Shown: positions 52,096-61,591, counted from the first letter of the stretch. The stretch: 64,000 nucleotides of DNA from CAZDCD01 sp964503885 (GCA_964503885.1 CAZDCD010000001.1:275646-339645); one strand, 5' to 3'. Notes: generated by a model not told the origin, from the letters alone. Translations and numbers: made by a program.

Positions 52096-55000
52096 ATGAC
52101 AGGTAAAACCCTAAAACCTCACCTTAGTATATTACTAATCATCGTTTTAAGCATCACCTTCTCTGTAAACGGACAGGAGGCAGGCAGTCTCAAAGATATG
52201 TTCCTCGAAGCAGAATCGTATTATTTGTTCGAAGAATTTGCGGATGCACTCCCCATTTATCAGAAAATCTACCGTGAAGAACCTGAAAATTATAATATCT
52301 GCTTCAAAATAGGCGTCTGCTATCTGAATGATCCTTACCAGTTAGAGAAATCCGTAACTTATCTGAAGAAAGCAGCCGCTAATATCAGCGCACGGTATAA
52401 AGAAAACAACTATAGAGAGAAATCAGCCCCGCCCGAAGCACTATATTACCTCGGTAATGCTTACAGGGTCAACAATAAGCTGACTGAAGCCATTGATGTA
52501 TACAAGCAGTTTAAAGAAGTACTTGATCCCGAGATTTATGATGCTGCTCTTGTGGATAAGCAGATCCGCTCGTGTGAAATAGCCATGGATATTGAATCAC
52601 GACCGCTTTACATTAAAAAAACCAATCTTGGGGATGAGATAAATTCCCGCTTTGCAGAGATCAACCCTCTTGTTTCAGGCGACGAAAGCACAATGGTATT
52701 TACAAAGAAACTGCAATTTTATGATGCCGTCTTCTATTCAGTTAAAGAAAACGGCAAATGGGCGTATCCCCTAAACCTCACACCCTCCTTCGCTCTTGAT
52801 GGTAACTCTTATGGTACTGGTTTGTCGTGGAATGGAAATGAACTATTCGTCTACCGGAGCGATGGTTTTGACGGCAATATTTATGTGAGCAGAAGAAGCG
52901 GCGACAAGTGGTCGAAGCTCGAGAAGCTAAATGATCATATCAATACCAAGTACTGGGAATCGCATGCATCCCTGTCACCCGACGGAAAAACACTGTACTT
53001 TACAAGCAACCGTAAAGGCGGATTCGGCGGACTGGATATTTATACGTCGAAACGATCAGGAAAAGAAGACTGGGGACCAGCAGTTAACCTTGGAAATGTA
53101 ATCAATTCGGAATACAACGAAGAGACCCCTTTCCTCACCGGTGATGGCAAAACCATCTATTTCAGCTCACTGGGACATTATAATATGGGTGGTTATGACA
53201 TTTTTTACTCCACGATGCTTGATGACGGATTGTGGTCAAAACCTTTGAATGCAGGATATCCCATCAATACCACAGGCGATGATCTATTCTTTGTTCCTGT
53301 GAAGAACGGTGAATATGCCTACTATTCAATGTTCGATCAGAAAACAGGTATGGGACTCGATGATATTTACAGGCTTGAGATCTTTTCCGATACACATCCT
53401 CGTAAATTTATCCTGCGGGGCATCACTTCAAAGGAACCCGACCTGAACGTCAATTTCAGTGATCTTACCGTAAAACTTATAGACAAGAAAACAGGCAATG
53501 TATTTGATGAAACGAAAGCAAATGCCGACGGATCATACCGGCTTGATGCGCAATCCGGAGATTTTGACCTGCTCATCAGCGGTAAAGGTGTCTCCGAAAG
53601 CATGGAATCGCTCAATATCCCGGTTAACCTTCCGTCTGATGAAATTACCCATAAATCAGTACTTCAACCCGCTGAAGAAAAGGAAGAAACAAAATCCATG
53701 GTTGTTACTGCCGAAAAACAAACACCACGACTGGAAATCTCAGAAAATACCATGGTGGTTACAGATAACAAACCGGTAGCCATAAAGCTTAATGTTGATA
53801 AAAATACCAACCTGCTCATTGAAGTCTTTGTTGCAGATACTTTTGTCAAGAATGAAAACCTCCAAATGGGAAGACGCAGGTTCATTTATTTTTATTCACC
53901 CGAAGAAGGGACGAACCTGCTTAAATTCACCCTAACCGATAATGCTGGCAATTCAACCGTACGCGAAGTTACTATTGACTATACTCCGGTAAAAGAGCTG
54001 GCCACACCTGAATCCATGACCAGTGATACCGGCCGGGCTGCATTTTCTGATGAATACAGGTACCTTTCGTCAATTGCCACTGGTGCCCTTAAAATATTCC
54101 TCCAGAACCTTGACTGCGAAAAAGAAGGAATAACATCTCCTGCCGATCTGTACTCCTATCTTTACAGGGAACTCGCCGGAAAGGACTATACTATGGCAGA
54201 GGTGGATGAGTTATTTATTCGGTATTTGTCACAGAAAAACGTGAATTCTTTCATGGATGAGATCTATGATGCAGCTCCCGACTCACTTAGGCGCTTCGTT
54301 CAGGAAACAAATCCCGATTCTGCCGGTGTCCGCTTTTCTGAGGAACTTGTCGATTTTCTTGAGTCCAATGCAGGTCGAAAAGGCTATACCATCGAAGATC
54401 TTGATTACGCGCTATCGGCCATCATCTCAAAAAATCAGCCGGCACTCGACGATTTTCTAGAAGTTCTAAATGGATACGCTGGCGAAGAGCTCAGCTATAC
54501 ACTGAAAAAGCTCATGAACAACACCGATAACTATTCCGATCCGTTCCAGCTTGTTAAATACCTGCTCTCAAATGCATTAAATGATAATTATTCCACCGGT
54601 GATGTACAATCTGCCCTCAGGAATTCGGCTTCAGATTTCGATCTGAACTTTCTTTATCAAAGCCTGCTTTTCTTTTCAGAAGGAAACCTGAATAAAACAC
54701 TTGCCAACCTCAATCCTGATATCGAGAATATTCATACAACGCCCGAATTGCTCAGGTACCTGTGGATCCATTCACAGGATAAAGGTTACACGGTGAAGGA
54801 GATCATTGATCTTGTTGAACAGATCAGGAGTGACACCCGGAGAGGCCCTGAACTCTTCAGGAAAAATCTTGCCCGTCATGCATCGGGAAACCTGAAGGCA
54901 TTTCTTCAAACCATTAACCTTGAAGACAGGAATATATCAACATTCATCGACCTGCTTAACTACCTTATTAACAATTCAAAATTCCAGAATTACAACAGGG

Positions 55001-55383
55001 AGACCGTGTACAGGCTGCTCCTCGATATTATCAACCCGCAAAGCCTTGATGAATTTGTGAAAAGATTGAAAAGACATACCGGCCATGAAATACAGCAGGC
55101 CCTTAACGACATCGACCTTCAGCAATTTTCTTCACCATACGAACTGATCCAGTACCTGATTGGTCATGCAAGCCAATATTCCTATACCGAGCAGGATATC
55201 CTGAACCTGTTGCTGAAACTTGCTCTTGAACAGGGATACAGGGATGACAATTCAGCAATGGACCTGGCAGCAGCAAAAAAATTGAAGCAACAGAGATTAA
55301 TTATTGAATTGGTCGTGGTTAACCTGATTATCATTGCAGGAATACTTTACATACTTCTCCGAAAAAAGAAAAAGAAGAAATGA
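52096..55383 (+). CDS. TPR-propeller protein with six novel repeats and C-terminal anchor
   Basis: 1095 residues. A signal peptide ends near VNGQ (27). TPR-like region about 35-165, then a PD40/WD40-like propeller about 180-430 (SPDGKTLYFTSNRKGGFGGLDIY, TGDGKTIYFSSLGHYNMGGYDIF). Residues ~437-515 resemble a carboxypeptidase-regulatory fold and ~540-630 an Ig-like strand set. Residues 661-1046 are six degenerate ~65-residue helical repeats (pattern L..FL, then L..YL, then YT..ev). A single membrane helix (about 1068-1088) and a Lys-rich end (RKKKKKK) close it. The first half resembles T9SS protein PorE, which instead ends in OmpA. Four bases before the next paralogue. Confidence 0.82.
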   Translation: MTGKTLKPHLSILLIIVLSITFSVNGQEAGSLKDMFLEAESYYLFEEFADALPIYQKIYREEPENYNICFKIGVCYLNDPYQLEKSVTYLKKAAANISARYKENNYREKSAPPEALYYLGNAYRVNNKLTEAIDVYKQFKEVLDPEIYDAALVDKQIRSCEIAMDIESRPLYIKKTNLGDEINSRFAEINPLVSGDESTMVFTKKLQFYDAVFYSVKENGKWAYPLNLTPSFALDGNSYGTGLSWNGNELFVYRSDGFDGNIYVSRRSGDKWSKLEKLNDHINTKYWESHASLSPDGKTLYFTSNRKGGFGGLDIYTSKRSGKEDWGPAVNLGNVINSEYNEETPFLTGDGKTIYFSSLGHYNMGGYDIFYSTMLDDGLWSKPLNAGYPINTTGDDLFFVPVKNGEYAYYSMFDQKTGMGLDDIYRLEIFSDTHPRKFILRGITSKEPDLNVNFSDLTVKLIDKKTGNVFDETKANADGSYRLDAQSGDFDLLISGKGVSESMESLNIPVNLPSDEITHKSVLQPAEEKEETKSMVVTAEKQTPRLEISENTMVVTDNKPVAIKLNVDKNTNLLIEVFVADTFVKNENLQMGRRRFIYFYSPEEGTNLLKFTLTDNAGNSTVREVTIDYTPVKELATPESMTSDTGRAAFSDEYRYLSSIATGALKIFLQNLDCEKEGITSPADLYSYLYRELAGKDYTMAEVDELFIRYLSQKNVNSFMDEIYDAAPDSLRRFVQETNPDSAGVRFSEELVDFLESNAGRKGYTIEDLDYALSAIISKNQPALDDFLEVLNGYAGEELSYTLKKLMNNTDNYSDPFQLVKYLLSNALNDNYSTGDVQSALRNSASDFDLNFLYQSLLFFSEGNLNKTLANLNPDIENIHTTPELLRYLWIHSQDKGYTVKEIIDLVEQIRSDTRRGPELFRKNLARHASGNLKAFLQTINLEDRNISTFIDLLNYLINNSKFQNYNRETVYRLLLDIINPQSLDEFVKRLKRHTGHEIQQALNDIDLQQFSSPYELIQYLIGHASQYSYTEQDILNLLLKLALEQGYRDDNSAMDLAAAKKLKQQRLIIELVVVNLIIIAGILYILLRKKKKKK

Positions 55384-55387
55384 AAAT

Positions 55388-57427
55388 ATGGTAACCCTGA
55401 AAATGACAAAAATCCTGATTAAACCTGTAACAATCCTGTTGCTGTTTTTTTTATATCCCGGGCTTTCGCCGGTTAATGCTCAAAAACTATTTCTGACTCC
55501 GGAAGATACCTACCGGGAAGCCTGTGAATACCTGCTTTCCGAAGAACCTGCTGAGGCACTTCCCCTGTTCATGCAGTTGCATCAAAAAGGGTTCAGATCT
55601 GCTTCATTGTCCTATAACCTGGGGAAATGCTACCTGGGAATACCCGGAAATAAAGAGCTTGCCGTACCCTATCTCGAGGAAGCAGTAAAAAAGGTATCAC
55701 GCGAATACCGCGGTGAATTGTTAACCGAAGATGCAAGTCCTGTTGACTGCATATTCCTGTTAAGCGAGGCTTACAGGTTAGGTGGTGCCTTTGACAAAAG
55801 CATAAAACTAATTACCGGGTTCAGCGATTCTTTGCAGTTTGACAGGAATGAAAATGCTGAAGCCAGATTACAAATAGAAAAAAGTGAGAATGCCATAGCG
55901 CTTTTGAAGGCAAAAATGAACCTTAAGCTCGAGCAATTGGGCGAACCTGTCAACAACGGGATATCAAACAGCAATCCTTTGCTTTCACGCGATGAATCGC
56001 TGTTATATTATATCAGTCACCTGAAATTCTATGATGCGGTAATGCGCACTTCCGGAATGCAGGAAGGATGGAATGAACCTGAGAACCTTACACCCGACAT
56101 TAAATCCGATGGTGATTACCTGATCACCGGTGTTTCATCAGACGGCGCTACACTGTATCTTTGCAATTACAACCCCTACACGAGCGGTGATATTTACTGC
56201 ACCCACCTGGCAAAAGGGAAGTGGAGTTCATTAACCAAACTCAATGAAAACATCAATAGCCATTATAACGAAACCCATGCCAGTGTTTCGGCCGACGGAA
56301 AAACACTGTATTTTACCAGTAACCGTGATGGTGGATATGGCGGAATGGATATCTACAGATCGGAAAGGAATGAAAAGAACGACTGGGGCCCTGCGGTAAA
56401 CCTCGGTCCGGTTATTAATACTGCATATGATGAAGAAACTCCATTTGAAGCACCTGACAGCTCCATTTTGTTCTTCAGTTCCCGGGGACATTACAATATG
56501 GGAGGATACGATATCTTTTTTTCTGAGATAGCTGCGCCTGGTAAATACAGCAACCCGGTTAATCCGGGTTATCCGCTGAATACGGTCGATGATGACCTGT
56601 TTTATTTCCCGCTGAAAAACGGTAAAACCGGTTATATGGCACGTTTCACCGGGACTATAGGGACCTCAGACATTTACAGGTGTGAGATCTTATCGGTTGC
56701 CAATCCGGCCAGATTCAGCATAAAAGGCCGGGTCGATCTTCCCGCAGAAACAACTGTTGAAAAAAAGGATGTTACGGTAACATTCATTGAAAAAGAACCT
56801 GCTGATACACTGGGAACAATTTCATGCGATCAGTCAGGCCATTATACCTATAAGCTGCCATCCGGTATCTTCATATTGAATTTCTATGCCCGAAACAGGT
56901 TCCTCGATTCCAAAGAATTGTCCCTGCCTCAGGATATGCCTCCCGGAGAACTTGTAGTTGAATCCGAACTTTTTTTCGAACCGGAAATCCAGAAGGATAC
57001 CCTGATCCTGAAAAACATATACTTCGGGTTTGATCAATACAACCTCCCTGAAAAAGATCTGCCGTTTATTCTCTCGCTGGTAAAAACCCTCGAAAAATAT
57101 CCGCAACTTACCCTCAGCCTCATCGGAAATACCGATGCCATCGGAAGTGCATCGTATAACAGGATGTTATCTCTGAAACGAGCCGGTGAAGTGCATGACC
57201 TGTTAACCGACCATGGTATAACAGACAGCAGGATTACCGTAAAAGGCAATGGTGAAGAGAACCCTGTTGCGCTAAACTCCAACCCTGATAACACCGATAA
57301 TCCGGAGGGTAGAAGGTTCAACCGCCGTGTAGAGATTACCCTTAAAGACATACCCGAAAACCTGGTGGCCATCCAAATTCAGGATGTTCCCGCTCACCTG
57401 ATGATCCGCAATAAAAACGGCGAATAG
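55388..57427 (+). CDS. PorE-like TPR-propeller-OmpA protein
   Basis: 679 residues from ATG 55388, four bases after the upstream paralogue; the open frame from 55334 overlaps that gene and is not used. Signal peptide to about VNAQ, TPR-like region 30-165, PD40-like propeller about 180-435 (SADGKTLYFTSNRDGGYGGMDIY), carboxypeptidase-regulatory-like domain about 440-520, and an OmpA-type peptidoglycan-binding domain 540-655 (IYFGFDQYNL, NTDAIGSASYNRMLSLKRAG, NRRVEITL). This is the domain order of PorE, which links the type IX secretion system to the cell wall. Orthology to PorE itself is not shown. Likely cotranscribed with 52096-55383. Confidence 0.88.
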   Translation: MVTLKMTKILIKPVTILLLFFLYPGLSPVNAQKLFLTPEDTYREACEYLLSEEPAEALPLFMQLHQKGFRSASLSYNLGKCYLGIPGNKELAVPYLEEAVKKVSREYRGELLTEDASPVDCIFLLSEAYRLGGAFDKSIKLITGFSDSLQFDRNENAEARLQIEKSENAIALLKAKMNLKLEQLGEPVNNGISNSNPLLSRDESLLYYISHLKFYDAVMRTSGMQEGWNEPENLTPDIKSDGDYLITGVSSDGATLYLCNYNPYTSGDIYCTHLAKGKWSSLTKLNENINSHYNETHASVSADGKTLYFTSNRDGGYGGMDIYRSERNEKNDWGPAVNLGPVINTAYDEETPFEAPDSSILFFSSRGHYNMGGYDIFFSEIAAPGKYSNPVNPGYPLNTVDDDLFYFPLKNGKTGYMARFTGTIGTSDIYRCEILSVANPARFSIKGRVDLPAETTVEKKDVTVTFIEKEPADTLGTISCDQSGHYTYKLPSGIFILNFYARNRFLDSKELSLPQDMPPGELVVESELFFEPEIQKDTLILKNIYFGFDQYNLPEKDLPFILSLVKTLEKYPQLTLSLIGNTDAIGSASYNRMLSLKRAGEVHDLLTDHGITDSRITVKGNGEENPVALNSNPDNTDNPEGRRFNRRVEITLKDIPENLVAIQIQDVPAHLMIRNKNGE

Positions 57428-57631
57428 AGGTTTACACGGATTCTATCGGAGCAGCAAAGAAACCATCTCATTGCTGGAATAGTGATTGAGTTATTCAGTG
57501 ATTAGGTGACTGACCTTTTCCTATACGGCCTGTTCACAACTAATAGTCAAATTTTGCCCCATGATATACATTTTTAATCGGTTCCGGCTGTCTTATTAAC
57601 TTATTTTGCTAAATTTAGGTGTAGGCTTATA

Positions 57632-57648
57632 CTGTTAATAATTAACAG
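57632..57648. promoter_or_regulatory. 17-bp perfect palindrome, possible operator
   Basis: CTGTTAATAATTAACAG is a perfect palindrome of 8-bp arms around one base. It lies 7 bp upstream of the -33 element of the next propeller gene, a position typical for a dimeric regulator site. No copy was noticed ahead of the sibling genes. Confidence 0.4.
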
Positions 57649-57655
57649 CTTCATT

Positions 57656-57687
57656 TTGGTGTTCATTTTTTAGATTTCGTAAATTTG
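57656..57687 (+). promoter_or_regulatory. Promoter of the third propeller gene
   Basis: TTG at 57656-57658 and TAAATTTG at 57680-57687 are separated by 21 bp. The start codon follows 22 bases downstream. Confidence 0.65.
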
Positions 57688-57709
57688 TTTAAACTCAAAA
57701 AATCAACAC

Positions 57710-59644
57710 ATGAAAAAATTTTTACTCCTTATCATTCTGGCTATTCAGGGGACTTATCTCCTGTCCCAGACCAGTGAAGATACATTAAAGGAGTATTTTC
57801 AGGATGCTGAATTCTTTTTAACCCAGGAAGAATATGTGGATGCATTGTATGATTACATGGAGTTGTATAATAACGGTTATAAAGACAACGCCAACGTGAA
57901 TTACCGGATCGGCATCTGTTACCTGAACATCACCGGCCAGAAGGACAAATCGATCCAGTATCTATTGGCGGCTGTAAAAAATACCAAAAACAACAACCGC
58001 GACAGCAAATTCAGGGAAGAAAAATCACCTATGGACGCATGGCTATATCTTGGAATGGCATACAGGATAAATACCATGCCCGACGAAGCCATAGAAGCGT
58101 ATGCCCGGTATAAGACCATGCTTCCTGCCAGAGACAATCTTACACAACAGTATGTAGACACTGAGATCGAAGCCTGCAAATCAGCCAAGGAGGCCATCAA
58201 ACATCCTGTAAATGTGGAGAAGATTAATCTGGGTGAGCCTGTAAACAGCGCTTCTTCGAATTTTAAGGCCGTATTGTCAGGTAACGGGAAATCGCTTCTT
58301 TACATGGATGAATTGCCTTTTTATAATGCTGTATACTACTGCCGGTTTGAAAACGGAAACTGGACGGAACCTGTAAACATAACTCCGCAAATCCAATCTG
58401 ACGGAGACCAGTATGTAACTGCCGTATCGTATAATGGCGATATGCTTTACCTCACCAGGGAAGATGCCTTCAACAGCGATATATGGGTCAGTCACCTGAA
58501 GGATGGGATATGGAGCAAATCCCAGCCGGTTCAGGGTGAAGTGAACACCCGCTTCTGGGAGTCGCATGCGGGAATTTCCAGTGATGGAAAAGTTATGTAT
58601 TATGCCTGCAATCAGACCGGGGGACAAGGGGGAATGGATATTTACAAATCAGTTCTCGGTGCCGATAAAAAATGGGGACCGCCGGCTAACCTCGGGCCGG
58701 TGATCAATACGCCGGTTAATGAAGACACTCCCTTCATCACTGAAGATGGTAAAACACTCTATTTCAGTTCTCAGGGTCATGGAGGTATCGGAGGGTATGA
58801 TTTCTATAAATCCACTCTGAATGGAGATAATCAATGGACAGCTCCGGTCAATCTGGGTTATCCGATAAGTACCACTGATGATGATCTGTTCTATTATCCC
58901 TGGATGAATGGCCGCTACGCCCTCGTCTCATTATATGAATCCAATGGCCTGGGCAAGGAAGATATTTACGAAATGCATGAGGTTAAGCCCGGGGAATCAA
59001 CAATGACGCTTGCAGAAAAACTTACTGCCGATGAAAAGATTGAAAAGGAAAAAGCAGAACTGGTAGAAATGGAAGAAAAGGAAATCACGGAAGAAAAAGC
59101 GGAAATCGAAGTGCCGGATACAGTATCCGATCATCTCATGACTGAAGAAACAACTGAGGAAAAGGTTAAGGCTGAGAAAATTGAAGAAGTTATTGCTGAA
59201 TTTCCGGCTCCTGAAGAAGTACAGGTAAAAACCGTGGAACTGAGCCCTGTATATTTTGGATTCGACAGTTATACGCTTACCCCGGAAGGTAAATCGGTTC
59301 TCGGGGAAATGGCAGGTCTTCTTGAAGAAAATCCCGGATTCAGTTTACAGCTAAAAGGATATACAGACGCCATTGGTTCGGCTGCATATAACAAGATCTT
59401 GTCCGAAAGACGTGCGGGATCCGCCTTGAATTACCTCACTTCCAAAGGTATCAATCCGGAGAGAATGAGTATAGCCGGTTTAGGAGAAAGCGGATTTGCC
59501 GCCATTAACCGGAATTCTGACGGTACAGACAGTCCTGAAGGAAGAAAACTTAACAGAAGGGTCGAATTTGAGCTTTCCGGAACCGGTAAGGAAAATCTGG
59601 AGATCATCCAGCCAGAAATACCGGAAAACCTGAAAATTAAATGA
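57710..59644 (+). CDS. PorE-like TPR-propeller-OmpA protein with acidic linker
   Basis: 644 residues. Signal peptide to about LLSQ (19), TPR-like region 25-165, PD40-like propeller about 170-425 (SSDGKVMYYACNQTGGQGGMDIY, TEDGKTLYFSSQGHGGIGGYDFY), a Glu/Lys-rich linker about 430-510 in place of the carboxypeptidase-regulatory-like domain of its neighbour, then an OmpA domain 512-625 (VYFGFDSYTL, GYTDAIGSAAYNKILSERRAG, NRRVEFEL). Probably periplasmic or outer-membrane-associated and bound to peptidoglycan. It has its own promoter. Confidence 0.88.
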   Translation: MKKFLLLIILAIQGTYLLSQTSEDTLKEYFQDAEFFLTQEEYVDALYDYMELYNNGYKDNANVNYRIGICYLNITGQKDKSIQYLLAAVKNTKNNNRDSKFREEKSPMDAWLYLGMAYRINTMPDEAIEAYARYKTMLPARDNLTQQYVDTEIEACKSAKEAIKHPVNVEKINLGEPVNSASSNFKAVLSGNGKSLLYMDELPFYNAVYYCRFENGNWTEPVNITPQIQSDGDQYVTAVSYNGDMLYLTREDAFNSDIWVSHLKDGIWSKSQPVQGEVNTRFWESHAGISSDGKVMYYACNQTGGQGGMDIYKSVLGADKKWGPPANLGPVINTPVNEDTPFITEDGKTLYFSSQGHGGIGGYDFYKSTLNGDNQWTAPVNLGYPISTTDDDLFYYPWMNGRYALVSLYESNGLGKEDIYEMHEVKPGESTMTLAEKLTADEKIEKEKAELVEMEEKEITEEKAEIEVPDTVSDHLMTEETTEEKVKAEKIEEVIAEFPAPEEVQVKTVELSPVYFGFDSYTLTPEGKSVLGEMAGLLEENPGFSLQLKGYTDAIGSAAYNKILSERRAGSALNYLTSKGINPERMSIAGLGESGFAAINRNSDGTDSPEGRKLNRRVEFELSGTGKENLEIIQPEIPENLKIK

Positions 59645-59827
59645 CAATCAGCCAAACGAAGTAAGGATAAGGGTCAACCAGTCATAGTATAAGGAACCTT
59701 CACATGACCCGGGTCTTCGTGGTGCAGTTTCGATGAAATTAGTGTTCACAACCACACTATAATTTTTTAAGACATGCTCTTTTTTCTTCAAACAGCAGTT
59801 ATTTTTTCGTATTCAGAATAGTTTTTA

Positions 59828-59835
59828 TAAATTTG
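59828..59835 (+). promoter_or_regulatory. Putative -7 element of the fourth propeller gene
   Basis: TAAATTTG, 23 bases upstream of the ATG at 59859. No TTG at the expected -33 position. Confidence 0.45.
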
Positions 59836-59858
59836 GGGTAGCTTAAAACCTCACTGCC

Positions 59859-61157
59859 ATGAAATTAGCATTCACCGTCCTGGCGTTGTTCCAGATATTT
59901 TCCTATAGCTCTTTTTCTCAGGCCGATACTTCCGGAAAATATAAAGAATATTTCGATGATGGTGAATATTTTTTTCACAGAGAGGATTATGAGGAGGCCG
60001 TATTTTATTACCTTAAATTGCTTGAATACCAGCCCGATAATGCAAATTATAATTTTAAGATCGGTGAATGCTATTTAAATATCCCCGGCAGGGAAGCCCT
60101 GGCTGTGCCTTATTTTGAGAAAGCGGTGACCAACATTACCGAAAAAAACAAGTATAAAAAACGCTCCTTCGAAGAGGATAAAGCCCCTCTGCATGCATGG
60201 TTTTACCTGGGAAATGCTTACAGGATAGCAAATATGCTCAACAAAGCGCTTAAGGCCTACGATACATTTGTTCGTTCCCCGCTATATGCCGGAAATTATA
60301 ATAGTACCATTGTTGAGAACGAAATAAAATCGTGTGAACGGGCTAAAATAATTGAGGACAATCCGGTTGAGATTGAACAAACCTTATTGCCGGACATCAT
60401 AAATACTTCAGCATCTGAGTTGAGGCCTGTAATTTCGGGAGATGAAAAAACACTGGTATTTGTGAGGACCCTCAAGTTTTATAATGCCATATTCCTTGTG
60501 AGATTAAAAGATGGAACATGGTCTGATCCGGTAAACCTGAACCCTGAGATCGGGAGCGATGGTGATTTTTATCCCACATCCCTGTCTTTTAGCGGTGATG
60601 AGTTGTATCTGGTCAGGGATAACGGGGGCAATAAGGATATTTACCTGAGCCGGCTGGTTGATGGTAAATGGACCAAAGCCGTGAGCCTGGGCAATAAGAT
60701 CAATTCGCTTTCTGACGAATCACACGCAGCAATCACTGAAAAAGGCAATAAGCTGTATATCGCCAGCGACCGTAAAGGCGGCCGGGGCGGTGTTGATATC
60801 TGGCTATCGGCAAAGGACAAAACAGGACAATGGGGGAAACCCAAAAATCTTGGTAAAGTGGTGAATACCTCGTTCGATGAGGCTGCTCCCTATCCCATTA
60901 AAAACGGCAATGTATTGTTTTTCAGCTCAAAAGGTCATTTTAATATGGGGGGGTTCGATATTTTTTATGCAGTTTTGTCGAACAGGAAATGGGGCACTCC
61001 CGTGAATATCGGATCGCCGGTGAACGATACCGGTGATAACACCAACTATATGCCCACGCCCGACGGCCATTCGGGTTACCTCTCCAGATACCCCGAACCA
61101 GGTGCTCCGGCTGATATTTTTAAGATCACCATACTGTCTAACCTGCCGGAGTTTTAA
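59859..61157 (+). CDS. Short TPR-propeller paralogue without OmpA domain
   Basis: 432 residues. Signal peptide to about SFSQ (21), TPR-like region 25-165 (DGEYFFHREDYEEAVFYYLKLLEYQP, KIGECYLNIPGREALAVPYFEKAV), and a PD40-like propeller about 175-430 (EKGNKLYIASDRKGGRGGVDIW, FSSKGHFNMGGFDIFYA). It stops right after the last blade, so the regulatory-like and OmpA domains of its neighbours are absent. The frame is intact and the end is clean, so it looks like a functional short form rather than a pseudogene. Confidence 0.83.
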   Translation: MKLAFTVLALFQIFSYSSFSQADTSGKYKEYFDDGEYFFHREDYEEAVFYYLKLLEYQPDNANYNFKIGECYLNIPGREALAVPYFEKAVTNITEKNKYKKRSFEEDKAPLHAWFYLGNAYRIANMLNKALKAYDTFVRSPLYAGNYNSTIVENEIKSCERAKIIEDNPVEIEQTLLPDIINTSASELRPVISGDEKTLVFVRTLKFYNAIFLVRLKDGTWSDPVNLNPEIGSDGDFYPTSLSFSGDELYLVRDNGGNKDIYLSRLVDGKWTKAVSLGNKINSLSDESHAAITEKGNKLYIASDRKGGRGGVDIWLSAKDKTGQWGKPKNLGKVVNTSFDEAAPYPIKNGNVLFFSSKGHFNMGGFDIFYAVLSNRKWGTPVNIGSPVNDTGDNTNYMPTPDGHSGYLSRYPEPGAPADIFKITILSNLPEF

Positions 61158-61180
61158 ATGATTTTATCTTATCTCCGGTC

Positions 61181-61213
61181 AAAAAATAAAAGTATAAAAT
61201 ACTTTTATTTTTT
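61181..61213. terminator. 14-bp hairpin after the propeller cluster
   Basis: AAAAAATAAAAGTA (61181-61194) pairs perfectly with 61200-61213 around the loop TAAAA and ends in a T-run. It probably terminates the propeller gene ending at 61157. Core identical to the hairpin at 13371-13393 except for one loop base. Confidence 0.65.
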
Positions 61214-61560
61214 AATTCCGTCTCCTTTCAATTTTTTTATGCCTTGGCAGTATCACCAGAACCAGACAGACTCAGGAATTTCTTATATAATGTCCCGCAG
61301 GTCTGTCTGCCAGGCAGGGACAATATCCTGATGAATTCGCTAAAGCATGCCGTATTGAATACAGGCATTCACTTCTTTTACGCTGTGGTTTCAAAACCGC
61401 TATGGAAGCTCACTTAGGTATTTTGATTCGTCTGTACAAGCCTGGTGATTATATCGGGGTTAATCCGATTCGGTGCAGCAGAACGGCTGATTGCAAAAAT
61501 GGCAGGTAATGATATAATACAAGAAGGAAAAGACAAAGACGGGATATAAGGTCTGAATAT

Positions 61561-61591
61561 TTGCCTTTCTGTAACTAATTCAATAAATTTG
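61561..61591 (+). promoter_or_regulatory. Promoter of the Reg_prop gene
   Basis: TTG at 61561-61563, 20 bp spacing, TAAATTTG at 61584-61591. The ATG at 61636 follows 44 bases downstream. Confidence 0.65.

Noticed and set aside
55334..55387. Upstream start of the OmpA-containing paralogue
   Set aside because: It lies inside the previous gene, and the signal peptide begins at 55388.
59706..59715. Perfect 10-bp palindrome GACCCGGGTC between propeller genes
   Set aside because: Too short and isolated; such palindromes occur by chance in 64 kb, and no promoter is next to it.
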